Of a DNA stretch of 64,000 nt, positions 1 to 9,555 are shown in pieces (positions within the stretch are counted from its first letter, which is position 1; every line of letters begins with the position of its first letter). Where the stretch lies: positions 1 to 64,000 of the forward strand of contig DASYZE010000004.1 of assembly GCA_035946625.1 (NCBI GenBank), read 5' to 3'. The DNA is from DASYXZ01 sp035946625 (GTDB taxonomy: Bacteria; Acidobacteriota; Terriglobia; UBA7540). Under the pieces are notes generated by a model. It did no database searches and was not told where the DNA came from. It was given only the letters and a program-made list of their open reading frames with translations. The position numbers and the translations under genes were made by a program.

Positions 1-966
1 GCGCCCATCACTTCGGAGATGCAAACGGCGTTTTTGCACAAGGATGCGTTGGGGTCCACGCGGCAGGCGACCGACTATACGGGCGCAACGAAGATGGACA
101 TGCTGTTCTACCCCTGGGGCGATGTGTGGTCCATGCAGGGCGTATTGTATGACCAGGGGTTCGCAGGTTTCTTGAACGCGCAGGATACCGACGAAGTGCT
201 CTACGGCACACCCAATCGCGAGTACGCCCATGTGATGGGCCGCTGGCTCTCCCCCGATCCGGCGGGAACCAAAGCTGTCACCCTCAGCGACCCGCAGACT
301 TGGAACATGTATGCCTACACGCGCAATAACCCCACCACGCTCACCGATCCCAGCGGGCTTTACACTTGGTCGCAAAACTGCAAGGCAGCCGACGAGGCAT
401 GTCAAGCGCGGCGGCAGGCATTTCGGGACAGCCTGAAGGCCCTGCAACAAGCCCGCGACTATTTCAAGAAAGGGTCCACGGAGTACAAACGAATCGATCG
501 AGTTCTTAGTAGTTATGGAGAGGAAGGCAAGGGCGGGCCCGGAATCGCATTTGGCCACGTCGACAATTTCGCCGGGCAATTCAATCCTAGGACAAGCACC
601 ATCACGTTCGACACGCAAAGGATCGGCGGCGACGCCCGCAATTTTGCGGTTTTGTCAGGCCACGAGGGTGAGCACTATGCGGACCGTGGGCTTCCGCTAA
701 ACCCGTTTCAAAGGGAGTATCGCGGCTACCAGATTTCGAGTTGGGCCGCCCAGGGGGTTGGTTTTCCCAGTTATTCTACTGAACCAAACACAGGAGAGTG
801 GCCTGAGGGCCGAGGAACCTTGTGGCACCAAACGTGGAGCCCCGAAAACCGCCAGATGTTTTTCACCCTGGGTGTGTTGCAAACTTGGAAGGATTTCTAT
901 TCGAACTTGCCCGGATTTCGCGGTAGCCCCATTTGCTGTCCAATGGATCCAATCGAGGATCAGTAA
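1..966 (+). CDS. RHS repeat-associated core protein, 3' part, with putative metallopeptidase toxin domain
   Basis: The frame is open from base 1, so the 5' part lies outside the window. The first ~110 codons match the conserved end of the RHS core: GRWLSPDPAG, then a WNMYAYTRNNP segment and DPSGL near codon 112. In polymorphic toxins this motif closes the RHS shell, and what follows is the variable toxic tip. Here the tip is about 200 residues and contains GHEGEHYAD (HExxH at codons ~215-219 counted from the first ATG) followed by an REYRGYQ segment that could supply the third zinc ligand. This is the layout of zincin-type metallopeptidase toxins. RHS assignment is firm. Peptidase function is inferred from the motif only. 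The next gene begins 1 nt after the stop. Confidence 0.85.
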   Translation, partial: APITSEMQTAFLHKDALGSTRQATDYTGATKMDMLFYPWGDVWSMQGVLYDQGFAGFLNAQDTDEVLYGTPNREYAHVMGRWLSPDPAGTKAVTLSDPQTWNMYAYTRNNPTTLTDPSGLYTWSQNCKAADEACQARRQAFRDSLKALQQARDYFKKGSTEYKRIDRVLSSYGEEGKGGPGIAFGHVDNFAGQFNPRTSTITFDTQRIGGDARNFAVLSGHEGEHYADRGLPLNPFQREYRGYQISSWAAQGVGFPSYSTEPNTGEWPEGRGTLWHQTWSPENRQMFFTLGVLQTWKDFYSNLPGFRGSPICCPMDPIEDQ

Positions 967-967
967 C

Positions 968-1522
968 ATGATCACTGGCCCTCTAAAGACGATTACTATG
1001 GTGATGCTAATATTGAGTCCGCTTGCAGCGGCTCATCACGCGATCGCCCCCATCGAGGCCACGATTTGCAAGATCATGCAAGATCCGTCCCATTTCAAAG
1101 GTAAGATCGTGCGCGTGACGGGCAGAATCTTCTGGGGGATGGAGGATACTGACCTCTATGAAGATTGCACGCCGCAATATCGGGGCGGGATGGTGATCCA
1201 GTTTCCCGACGACGCTCCCGAACTGAAGCCAGGCTTTCACCTTGTCCGTGATTCTGCATTCGAGAAGTTCTATTACTATTTAACGGCAGCCCCAGTCAAA
1301 AAGTTCAGGCTCCCACCGAACGTAGGCAGCCCCTGGGTGCCACACCGATATTGCTCAATGACGGTGACTATTACCGGGCGTTTCTATAGTGTGAGCGAAG
1401 CGGAAGTATTGCATGGCCGAGGCTATGGAAACGCAGGAGAGTCACGATTCGCTTTGGTCGTGAAGTCAGTATCCAATCCAGTGGCCCAAGAGTGTCCGCC
1501 CCCCTCTGGACTGAATAAATAA
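968..1522 (+). CDS. Small exported protein; candidate immunity protein for the RHS toxin
   Basis: This 184-aa protein starts at an ATG one base after the RHS stop, with GAGG about 9 nt upstream, so the two are probably co-transcribed and translationally coupled. A longer frame reading from 758 exists but would overlap the RHS gene. The N-terminus has a hydrophobic stretch (about residues 8-22) ending in alanines, resembling a signal peptide. The mature part (IVRVTGRIFWG and MTVTITGRFYSV) alternates beta-like segments, suggestive of an OB-like fold, and has several Cys. I do not recognise a family. Position directly after a polymorphic toxin tip suggests an immunity protein acting in the periplasm; this is inference. 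Confidence 0.7.
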   Translation: MITGPLKTITMVMLILSPLAAAHHAIAPIEATICKIMQDPSHFKGKIVRVTGRIFWGMEDTDLYEDCTPQYRGGMVIQFPDDAPELKPGFHLVRDSAFEKFYYYLTAAPVKKFRLPPNVGSPWVPHRYCSMTVTITGRFYSVSEAEVLHGRGYGNAGESRFALVVKSVSNPVAQECPPPSGLNK

Positions 1523-1880
1523 TAGCGCGTGGTTTCTCTCTTGATTGCCAAGCCGGTAGCGCAGAGTCTGCGCCCTTCAGACTCTGCGGCTGGTCTGCAT
1601 GATATTACATAATCCTATTTCATGCATTATCTTAGATTAAACTATCCTGCACCGCTGGCACGAAGACGGGGAGAGCGCGGGGTTCCACAAAGTAATATAT
1701 ATAAGAATATATTCCTAGTAACTAGGTCCGGCTGCCCCGAAATATGTAACACGGGTCACAGGAGTCACACGGGTCACACAGTGCTGTAAGTGTATGAATT
1801 CAGTTAGCTTGCGCTGCGTTTTTTTGCAGAAAAAGTTTATGATGCCGTTTTTTGCCCCTTTTTGCCCCACCCCTAAAAGG
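1523..1880. other. Intergenic spacer, no gene seen
   Basis: This gap between the RHS pair and the end of tamB holds a perfect hairpin at 1561-1588, an AT-rich stretch around 1610-1720, and a 12-base direct repeat (ACACGGGTCACA) at about 1750 and 1767. Short frames here look like chance. Confidence 0.5.
1561..1588. repeat. Palindromic hairpin, variant of the intergenic element family
   Basis: GCAGAGTCTG and CAGACTCTGC form a perfect 10-bp stem around a 7-8 nt loop. The preceding GGTAGC resembles the start of the other TGTAGCGGC-type elements in the window. It may also act as a transcription stop after the RHS pair, although no T-tract follows. Confidence 0.55.
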
Positions 1881-4800
1881 CTATTTGAACCTGCGCCGGA
1901 AGATGAGTTCGGTTCCAAAAATTCCGTTCTGATCGCGCACGCCAATCAAAGAGATTCGATCGCTCAAGGCCCATTCGAATTGGATCACGCGCTGTTGCGT
2001 GGAACCGGTGTTGGTCGCGTAAGTAATGGTGAGGTCGTGTGAGACTTGCTGCTCAATGGTCACACGCGTGCCCGAAATGAATGCCGGGTCGCCCACGTTG
2101 GGATCGATCTTGATGCGGCTCACTCCGAACAAACGCTGAATGCGGTTGGTGGTCTGCGTGTTTAGCGCTTCGGAGAGCAAGGCGCTGGCGCCCTGGTTGG
2201 AGAAGCTTTGGTTGGTGGTTGCCAACTCCCCTGTGTTGCGCACGTATCCGAGTGCCAGGAGCGAGAGAACGTCCGAGGTGGGCAAGGGCGGGTCCGTGCG
2301 ATAGGCCACTCTCATCTGGTCGATGGGTCCGGAAATATCAATGGTCAGGTCATAACGTTGAATGCGCGTCCGCGCTTGCATGTCAAGCAGGGGTTGAGTG
2401 CGAAACGGATTGAGCATCGTGATGTCGCCGCGGTCCAGACGGTAGCGGTTGCCGCGGATCACTGCTTCGCCGCTCAGGATATGAATTGTCCCCAGGGCCA
2501 CTGGATTCCCCAGCGTTCCGTGCAGGCCCAAATCAACGTCGGCCACTAATTTCAGGTCATGGGTGTCAAGTCTCACGTCGGGGTCTGAACTCACGCGCAC
2601 GTTCAATCGTATCTTCGAGGCGAGCGAGGAAGCTTCGACGCTCGATGGCACTTCCCCGGTGACATTCTCCTGAGTCATCAAATTCATGACATTGAATCGG
2701 TCACTGGCGAAGATTTGGCGGACGGTCAAGTCTCCATCCAACTGTCCGCCATCGGTGGACCCGACCAGGGTCAAATCTCCGGCTAACAGGGATGTGAAGT
2801 CGGCGGGATACTGGACGCGCACCTGGTCAAGGTTAGCTTGGAAATCAAAGCGGGGCTTCTGGGCGAAAGTGAGAAATCCGGAGAGTGTGGCAATGCCTCC
2901 ACCCACCTGGCCCTTCAGAGATTTGGCTGTGGCCCGGTCTCCCTCCAATTCAATTTCGCCGTTCAAACCGGAAATGTGAAATGGATAATCACTGTACGCG
3001 AGATTCAGATCGTGGACTTTGAGAGTGCCGTGCAGCAACGGCTGCACGGGATTGCCATTGAGTTGAAGATCGAGTTCGGACCGGCCCGTAGCGTGGAGGG
3101 CGGGATCGAGGAGGCTGAGCAACGTATTGTCCGTCTGCCCGCGAACGCTGAGTGTGAGCTCGGCTGGATCGGCAAATTGAATAGAGCCCTCAACCGTGAG
3201 GCGGGTGGATGGTCCAATCATTTGAAATGGGCGGGCGGTCAGGATTCGCTGCGCGTATTGAAGGTTTATGGGGCCGGAATTAATCCAAGCCATGTCCGCC
3301 AGCCGAATTTCAAGTTTCGCGGTCTGGCCGGAGATCTGCACCGCATTAAGATTTTTCAGCGGTCCCTTGATGTTCAGCGAGCCGGTGGCGGTGGCGCGCC
3401 CATTGAACTTGATGCCTGAGCCCAGGCGCATCCAGGGGTCGGCGCGAAATCCCGCATACTCGCCACTGAACTCGGCCGGCCACTCGCCTTCCGTTTGGGC
3501 AGCCCCCCTAAGACGCACGCTTCCGCCTTCGCCCTGACTTTCGAGTTGCACTTGAAGCTTTTGATTTTCCCAATCCAATTGAGCGTGGAGTTTTCCGAAC
3601 GCCATCCCGTGGACATTGAAATCAGGAATGTCCAGTGTGGATTTCAGCACCACATTTTCAAACGTTCCATGCCCCTGAAGGTCAAAGCTGGAGGCGCCCA
3701 TTTCAATCTCGCGCAGGCTGGCAACAGAGCTCTCGGATTGGGCCAATGCCTTAAGGTCGGTAGAGGTAAAGTCGTGTGCGTGGAGGTCAACCGAGAAATT
3801 CTTTTGCGCCGTGTTGTACTGCCCCTTGCCTGTGAGCCGGGCAGCGCCTTTGGTCACTTGAATGTCGTCCACACTCCACTGCGCGGCTGCGGTGCGAATC
3901 TTGCCTGAGAATGAATCAAACGTCTGTTGGTATGCCTGGCCGCGCTCGATGAGGAATTGTCCGGCGCCTGCTAGGTTGGCGGGAGATCCATTGAGGTGGA
4001 TATCTCCCGTCAATTCGCCCTTCACCGGATACGCGAGGCGCAATGCGGCTTGCAGTCCTTCAATCGGAGTGCGTTGAGCGCGGGCTTCAATTTGCGCGGG
4101 CGCCTCAGGGTCAAGCACCCAGTTACTGAGATGGGCCGAAGCGTCCACAACCAGCAATGAATTTTCGCGCCGCAGGCGGCCGGATGTGATCTCCACGTAG
4201 GTTCGCGTCGCTCCTACGCTGCCGGAAAAGCTGTCCCAATCCCATCCGCGATAGGTGAAATGTCCGGTATCCACACGGCCACGAATGTCTGTGGAAGTAA
4301 CCGGCCCGGTTATGGTTCCTTTAAAAGTTGCCGGGGACTTCAGCTCCAACGGAATGGGTTCCTTGGCTTGGACAAGAAATTCCGCTACCCGGCGCCACTC
4401 CTCGTAATCGGAAGTTGTGAGCTTTACCGCCAAGTCCGAATCTGTTTCGCCTACTTTACCCTGGGCGGTGACGGATGAATGTGGAGTTTGGAATTTAGCT
4501 TCCTGGAAAACGACCTGGAATTCCCGGTCTAACGCCGCGGTGCCGCGCGCCAGCCCGGAGACGGGCACCGAGCCCGGAATGGCGAGGCTTTTCGGATCAA
4601 AGGTTAGATCAAATGCGGATTTGAAATTATTCAGGCGGCCATTCCAGGTGGCATTTACCGTGCCCTGAATGTTCGCAGCGGGCGGCAGGTGAGTAGAAAT
4701 GGTATGCAAGCCAGGAGAGGTTCGTAACGATTCCTCCATATCAAAGCCGCGAATCTGCACGCGCACAGAAAATTGCGGCACCGGCCCTTCAATGGAAATT

Positions 4801-5831
4801 TTCGCCGTGCCCAGTGCGGTTCCACCCAGAGTCGAAATTTTGAGATTGGAGATATTAAGGAGACCTCCGGCGCCCGAATAGTTTGCCGAAAAATCGACCC
4901 GTTCGAGCTTGGCGGACGCGGATGGGATTGTGATTTGCCGCCCTTCAACCCTCCCTTGCAGTGTCCATCCGTTTTTTCCAAATGCAGCGCCGCCTTCAAT
5001 GGAGAGTCTCCCAGCGCCTGTGCCCTTGAGTCGAAGAGCACGGGCAAGCTGTGGATAATCCCCGCTCGCGGAATAGCTGATGTTGGCTTGCAGTGCGGGG
5101 AGAGTTTGCAGTTTGAGCGATGAGTTTCCGCTTGCGCCAGGAGACCGCCAAGTCAGCGAATCGAGGGTAAAATCAGTGCGCGTGAAATGAAACTGCGCCG
5201 CCAGCGTGGTGGTGGGGAGACTCCACCCGATACCCTTGGCGGTCAATTGTGGGAAGGAAAAATTTCCCTTGAATTGGTGCAACAAATTTCCGGCCACGTG
5301 GAAGGAGAGGTTGCGAGCCTGGAGGTCGAGCGCCAACTTCCGGTCGTTTAAGAATACATCGGTATGAAGAAATGTAACGCTGCGGACGGATAAATCCAGG
5401 ATATGGTGAAGCGCAGTTCCACTGGCGAAGGGCATTTCCGGGCCGGGAATATTGCTCGAACCATTGGGATTCGTCAGCAAATGCAAAGCCGCATTTTCCC
5501 ATTCCAGGTACCGGAGGCTCGCCTCCTGCCGGTAGAGGGCGGCGGGACTGATTCCCATTACCACGGTATCTGCGGAAAAAAGTGGGGGGGCCGGCGATTT
5601 TTCCGTTCCATGCAAAACGAACCCGTGCAAGGTCACTTGAAAAATGAAGGGACTGAAGGTGAACTGGCGGACCTCCACGCGTCCCCCGGTCACGTGCGCC
5701 ACTTCCGCAATCACGTGTTCTTCAACCTTTTGGCGAAACCAGGCTGTGCTCATCACCAGATAAGCCGCCAGCACCAATCCGGCCAGGATCATTACCACGT
5801 AAATGACTTTGCGAAAGCGCCTGGATATCAC
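1881..5831 (-). CDS. tamB: TamB-like translocation and assembly module protein (DUF490)
   Basis: A ~1315-aa protein with one N-terminal transmembrane segment (VIYVVMILAGLVLAAYLV), a very long beta-rich middle of repeated short strands, and a C-terminal DUF490/TamB domain (DVLSLLALGY, then an IQRLFGVSRIKIDP segment). TamB-family proteins span the periplasm and work with a BamA-like partner in outer-membrane protein insertion or lipid transport; that partner is encoded just upstream. A frame start exists at GTG 5918 but overlaps the preceding gene by 52 nt and lacks a ribosome site. I prefer GTG 5831, which has AAGAGG about 4 nt upstream and gives a short cytoplasmic lead before the membrane anchor. 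Confidence 0.9.
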   Translation of the reverse strand: MISRRFRKVIYVVMILAGLVLAAYLVMSTAWFRQKVEEHVIAEVAHVTGGRVEVRQFTFSPFIFQVTLHGFVLHGTEKSPAPPLFSADTVVMGISPAALYRQEASLRYLEWENAALHLLTNPNGSSNIPGPEMPFASGTALHHILDLSVRSVTFLHTDVFLNDRKLALDLQARNLSFHVAGNLLHQFKGNFSFPQLTAKGIGWSLPTTTLAAQFHFTRTDFTLDSLTWRSPGASGNSSLKLQTLPALQANISYSASGDYPQLARALRLKGTGAGRLSIEGGAAFGKNGWTLQGRVEGRQITIPSASAKLERVDFSANYSGAGGLLNISNLKISTLGGTALGTAKISIEGPVPQFSVRVQIRGFDMEESLRTSPGLHTISTHLPPAANIQGTVNATWNGRLNNFKSAFDLTFDPKSLAIPGSVPVSGLARGTAALDREFQVVFQEAKFQTPHSSVTAQGKVGETDSDLAVKLTTSDYEEWRRVAEFLVQAKEPIPLELKSPATFKGTITGPVTSTDIRGRVDTGHFTYRGWDWDSFSGSVGATRTYVEITSGRLRRENSLLVVDASAHLSNWVLDPEAPAQIEARAQRTPIEGLQAALRLAYPVKGELTGDIHLNGSPANLAGAGQFLIERGQAYQQTFDSFSGKIRTAAAQWSVDDIQVTKGAARLTGKGQYNTAQKNFSVDLHAHDFTSTDLKALAQSESSVASLREIEMGASSFDLQGHGTFENVVLKSTLDIPDFNVHGMAFGKLHAQLDWENQKLQVQLESQGEGGSVRLRGAAQTEGEWPAEFSGEYAGFRADPWMRLGSGIKFNGRATATGSLNIKGPLKNLNAVQISGQTAKLEIRLADMAWINSGPINLQYAQRILTARPFQMIGPSTRLTVEGSIQFADPAELTLSVRGQTDNTLLSLLDPALHATGRSELDLQLNGNPVQPLLHGTLKVHDLNLAYSDYPFHISGLNGEIELEGDRATAKSLKGQVGGGIATLSGFLTFAQKPRFDFQANLDQVRVQYPADFTSLLAGDLTLVGSTDGGQLDGDLTVRQIFASDRFNVMNLMTQENVTGEVPSSVEASSLASKIRLNVRVSSDPDVRLDTHDLKLVADVDLGLHGTLGNPVALGTIHILSGEAVIRGNRYRLDRGDITMLNPFRTQPLLDMQARTRIQRYDLTIDISGPIDQMRVAYRTDPPLPTSDVLSLLALGYVRNTGELATTNQSFSNQGASALLSEALNTQTTNRIQRLFGVSRIKIDPNVGDPAFISGTRVTIEQQVSHDLTITYATNTGSTQQRVIQFEWALSDRISLIGVRDQNGIFGTELIFRRRFK

Positions 5832-5866
5832 GGGACCTCTTAAGCCGGGATTTTCCCGGCATTCGT

Positions 5867-6451
5867 TCAGAAAGGATGGACGCTGACTCGATGGCTCCTC
5901 TTCAGGCCTTCCAGCCACGACGAGAGCAGAACATCAATTCGTTTTTGGGTCAATATTTCGCGAATCTGGCCCTCAACTTCGGCGAGCGTCGGCGCAGGTG
6001 TTTTGCTCCGCTGGGCGAATTCAGGTACGAACGTGTTTTTATAATACGATTCAATATCAGGAAGCTCAATTCGAGCGGACGGCCGCAAACGATTATCGAT
6101 AAGTGTCAAAATGCGTCGGCGATCGCGAAGGCGCTCCCGCGCCTTCCGTTCATCCAAGCCAAGCGACCGAAGGGCCGCTTGGAATGCACTTTCGGTCTGG
6201 AATTTCTTGCGAATACCCGCGAGTGTTCCTGCGGAAGAATCATTTAAATCGCCATCCGTGATGCCCTCTGTGCCCGCCTCGTCCAAAAGCAGCATCTGAT
6301 CCACCAGCCGGTCACGCACCTCGTCCAGGGTGGCACGGTCAGGAGAAGGTCCAGGTGACTGCCCTTTCAGAAAAAGTTCAAATTCATAGGCGTTTTCAAC
6401 ATCACTGCGGGTGATGGCCTGGTTGTCCACGGACGCCACCACTTCGTCCAA
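5867..6451 (-). CDS. SurA-like periplasmic chaperone / peptidylprolyl isomerase N-domain protein
   Basis: The protein begins VASVDNQAITRSDVENAY, the typical start of the SurA N-terminal helical domain, followed by helices rich in Arg/Glu (RLVDQMLLLDEA) and the C-terminal helix of such domains (QIREILTQKRIDVLLSSWL). No parvulin domain is present; at ~195 aa it is a chaperone-only form. The first usual start codon is TTG at 6451, but the frame continues upstream and encodes ILIGVSLALQTPGAPG, which looks like a signal peptide and would start at an ATT overlapping the upstream stop. It sits between tamA and tamB, suggesting it delivers outer-membrane clients to that pair. Confidence 0.8.
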   Translation of the reverse strand: MDEVVASVDNQAITRSDVENAYEFELFLKGQSPGPSPDRATLDEVRDRLVDQMLLLDEAGTEGITDGDLNDSSAGTLAGIRKKFQTESAFQAALRSLGLDERKARERLRDRRRILTLIDNRLRPSARIELPDIESYYKNTFVPEFAQRSKTPAPTLAEVEGQIREILTQKRIDVLLSSWLEGLKRSHRVSVHPF

Positions 6452-6519
6452 AACTTCAGGGGCGGCAGAGCTTGGCGAGCCCGGCGCTCCCGGAGTCTGG
6501 AGTGCCAGCGAAACCCCAA

Positions 6520-9500
6520 TCAGAATGTTTGTCCAATGCCTAGGAAAAATTGAATGTGCGATAACTGGCTCACCCCCAATCCGCCCGGGACCTGCAATTG
6601 GAAACGCGGAGGATTCAAATTATAACCGACATCAAACCGAAGCGGTCCGATGGGCGTCCTATACCGGACGCCCACTCCAATTGCGTGGGATGTGTAGTCG
6701 AGATCCGTGGGTGAATTCTGATTCACCTTGAGCAGCCGCATCAGGCGCGCGCTGGAGTACACATTGCCCATGTCGTGAAAAAGGACAAAGCCAAGCCGAT
6801 CTTCTTCCACCCGCACGCGCAGCTCCAGAGAGTTCAGGAATAGCGCGTTCCCCCCGACGGGGAATCCCGTTAACGGATCACGCGGGCCCGCCTGATTGAT
6901 GGAGAAGCCGCGGTCAGATTCGCTGCCCCCCATGAAGAACCGTTCCGGTAGAGGAATTTCGTGGGTCAAAACAACCTCTGGCGGCTGGGTGGCAGTGGCT
7001 GGAATGACCACCCGCCTTAACGAGCCGGACGGCGATTCCACGCCCAGGCGGGTGTTGCGCGCGAACGTCAGGTGTTTTCCGATCGGGTAATAGGTGGAAT
7101 TCTGTCCGGTAAATCTCAGGAAATTTGCCTGCGATCCCAACCGGTCTACTGAAATGCCCCCGTCCAACAGGGAATATGAGCCTTTGGTGGCGTCAGCGGG
7201 ATTGTCGCGGTGGTCATTGATGTAGGTTGCGCCCAGCATGCCGATCCGCGCCGGAAGGCTTAAGAGCGGGATCTCCTCCGGCGAAATGTGGAGGGTGGAA
7301 ACATCCACGCGAACGTTTCTATACGTGTAACGTGCCAGGAGCAGAGTGGAGGAACTGTAGCGTTTTTCGAGGCTGACCGAGGATTCAGCGCGTTGTGCCG
7401 AGAAAGTTTCCACATCCCGGCTCTTGTCGTATAAGCCGCTAAAGCGCAAACTCAAATCCTCGCGTGCGGGCAAATGCTGGATCAAATAGCTGGCCCCCGC
7501 GCTTGTTTCCAAATTGGAAAGCTGCCCGCGAATGGTAAAAGTTTGCGCGCGCCCGCCCACATTCAATCGGGATACGTCCAGCAGCAGGCGCGGGCTGACC
7601 TTCAGTTGTCCTTGCGGTTGATTGCTTCCCAAGCGCTGAAATTCGATCCCGCCGCCGTACCCCAGAGTCCATCGCCGGCTCTCTTCCACTCTGACCAGCA
7701 CGGTCTTTTGTGTCTCCGGGCTTTGGGGATCCTGGGGGCCAATCTGCACCTGATTGAATATGCCCAGGTCGTAGAGCTTTCGCTGCGATTCGTAGATGTC
7801 ACTTTGGCGCAAAGGTTCTCCCGCCTTGAATGGGACAAAGCGGCGAATGATCTTTTCCCGAGTATGCGCGTTGCCCATCAGGATGACGCGCTGAACCATC
7901 TCCTGTGGGCCGGGTTGAATGGCATATTCCAGGTCAACATCGTGGGCAGGGGAAGGAGGCGTGGCTTTCCAACTCGCAGTGGCGCGGCCGTAACCATGGT
8001 CGGCGAGGTAACTGAGGATCGCTTCCTGGTTGGCCTGCGCGCGGCCGGGTGAATAAGGCTGGCCCGACCTGGTGGTGAGGTTGGAACCAATGTTCCTGGA
8101 CATTGTGAGGTCCACGCCCTCAAGCGTCAAACGTCCCACGTGCAAACGCGCGCCTTCTTCAACTTTGAAGACGACGAACAAATGGTTGGGCAAATTTCCA
8201 TAATTCTGATCCAGTTCGGGATCTATTTTTGCCTGGGGAAACCCCTCACCAAGGTAATACGCTTTCAATGCGGCCACATCGCGGTCAAGTTGCGAATGGC
8301 TGAATGAGCCGTGCCACACGAACGGGAAATCCTTTTCTTGTATCGTCACCAGAGGGATCAGGTCCGACTCATCGATCAGTTTATTGCCCTTGAATGCGTA
8401 TCCGTCAAATTCTCCCGGAGGGCCGGGTGTCACCCGGAAAGTGAGGTCAATTTCTCCAGTGTTGGGCATCACTTTACGCTCACCCTTTGCCTTGGCGGAA
8501 AAAAACCCCTTCCGTTCGAAATAATCCACCAAATTCCGTTCACCTTGCTGGATGGCAAAGTCATCGGTCACGCCCTCGTTGTACATGGGCAGGAGTTGCC
8601 TCATGTTGGCAGTGGACAGGTGAGCTCCGACGACACGTATTTTTATGATGGGGCCAGCCTCCACTTGCAGTTGGAGTGTCTCGCTGTGGTGGGCATGATC
8701 GTAGGTGCGGCCTTGAACGTTGGTATATGCCTGAAGGCGTCCCAGTTTCTGGTAATACTGGTGAATTCTCAGCAAGCCGCGTTCGAGCTTGGCGGAAGTC
8801 ATTCGTTGACCCATATGCCAACGGGCGATGATGGCGAGGCGTTGCGCAGGCACCACCGGATGACCCTGGATCTCAACCTTGCTCAAGACGGCAGGCGCGC
8901 CCGGTTGGATGGTGAAGTGAGCCTCGGTTTCCTGGCTTTCGCCCTGGCGCACAATGACGTGAGTGATTTTGGCTTCGTAATATCCGTCCTCAGCGAGCGT
9001 GGCCGCCAGGTGCTGGCTGGCATTATCGAGGTCTTCATTCTCCATCGGCTGGCCCAACCGCAGGCGCGCGGTGTTGGCCAGACTGACCGGATCGAAGGAT
9101 GGGGGCGCTCCCTCCACGGTGACCACGCCCACGAAGAATTGAACCCGGCAAACGAAGATGACTTCAACTCCGTTCCCTTTCGGTTCGGCATCAGCGCGCA
9201 ATTCCAGGAACCGGCCGGTGGCAAAAAGGTTTTTAAGGCTGGCGCTAATCTTAGCCCGGTCCAGCGGCTCGCCCACTTTCTGAACAATCTGATCGGGAAA
9301 ATTTTTGATGTTGAGAAGGACGTCGCCCTGCAGGCGGATGCCGACCACCGGGCTGCCCCAGGGGGGATTATCCGCCGCGGCCGCATGGTTCAAAGAAAAT
9401 GTTAAGAAGGCGAGTCCCGCCAATACCCGCCCTATGCATCGAGCGAAGGCGAGGGGAGGAAAACCACTTCGGTCCTGGAAGAAACTCGTGGAATGGGGAA

Positions 9501-9555
9501 CGGGAAATATCCTGAAATCAAGTTTTGAAATTCGGCCCAAGAGTTCGGGAGACAC
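6520..9555 (-). CDS. tamA: BamA/TamA-type outer-membrane assembly protein (POTRA repeats plus beta-barrel)
   Basis: About 1000 aa. After a signal peptide (VLAGLAFLTFSLNHAAAA, about residues 43-61 of the long frame) come several POTRA-like repeats (for example VEIQGHPVVPAQRLAII, MGNAHTREKIIRRFV) and a C-terminal D15/surface-antigen barrel with the usual terminal signature (GVGVRYRTPIGPLRFDVGY) ending in the aromatic residue Phe. Such proteins insert barrels or partner with TamB at the outer membrane. Because tamB lies in the same minus-strand cluster, TamA is a better label than BamA, though the POTRA count is higher than the three of classical TamA. The GTG start at 9555 is uncertain; internal starts nearer the signal peptide are possible. 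Confidence 0.88.
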   Translation of the reverse strand: MSPELLGRISKLDFRIFPVPHSTSFFQDRSGFPPLAFARCIGRVLAGLAFLTFSLNHAAAADNPPWGSPVVGIRLQGDVLLNIKNFPDQIVQKVGEPLDRAKISASLKNLFATGRFLELRADAEPKGNGVEVIFVCRVQFFVGVVTVEGAPPSFDPVSLANTARLRLGQPMENEDLDNASQHLAATLAEDGYYEAKITHVIVRQGESQETEAHFTIQPGAPAVLSKVEIQGHPVVPAQRLAIIARWHMGQRMTSAKLERGLLRIHQYYQKLGRLQAYTNVQGRTYDHAHHSETLQLQVEAGPIIKIRVVGAHLSTANMRQLLPMYNEGVTDDFAIQQGERNLVDYFERKGFFSAKAKGERKVMPNTGEIDLTFRVTPGPPGEFDGYAFKGNKLIDESDLIPLVTIQEKDFPFVWHGSFSHSQLDRDVAALKAYYLGEGFPQAKIDPELDQNYGNLPNHLFVVFKVEEGARLHVGRLTLEGVDLTMSRNIGSNLTTRSGQPYSPGRAQANQEAILSYLADHGYGRATASWKATPPSPAHDVDLEYAIQPGPQEMVQRVILMGNAHTREKIIRRFVPFKAGEPLRQSDIYESQRKLYDLGIFNQVQIGPQDPQSPETQKTVLVRVEESRRWTLGYGGGIEFQRLGSNQPQGQLKVSPRLLLDVSRLNVGGRAQTFTIRGQLSNLETSAGASYLIQHLPAREDLSLRFSGLYDKSRDVETFSAQRAESSVSLEKRYSSSTLLLARYTYRNVRVDVSTLHISPEEIPLLSLPARIGMLGATYINDHRDNPADATKGSYSLLDGGISVDRLGSQANFLRFTGQNSTYYPIGKHLTFARNTRLGVESPSGSLRRVVIPATATQPPEVVLTHEIPLPERFFMGGSESDRGFSINQAGPRDPLTGFPVGGNALFLNSLELRVRVEEDRLGFVLFHDMGNVYSSARLMRLLKVNQNSPTDLDYTSHAIGVGVRYRTPIGPLRFDVGYNLNPPRFQLQVPGGLGVSQLSHIQFFLGIGQTF

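Noticed and set aside
1748..1782. Short direct repeat that might start a CRISPR-like array
   Set aside because: Only two 12-base units, no regular spacers. No CRISPR array or cas gene is visible anywhere in the window.
8311..9405. Plus-strand open frame of 364 codons antisense to the TamA-like gene
   Set aside because: It mirrors a GC-rich coding gene on the other strand, with no ribosome site or domain.
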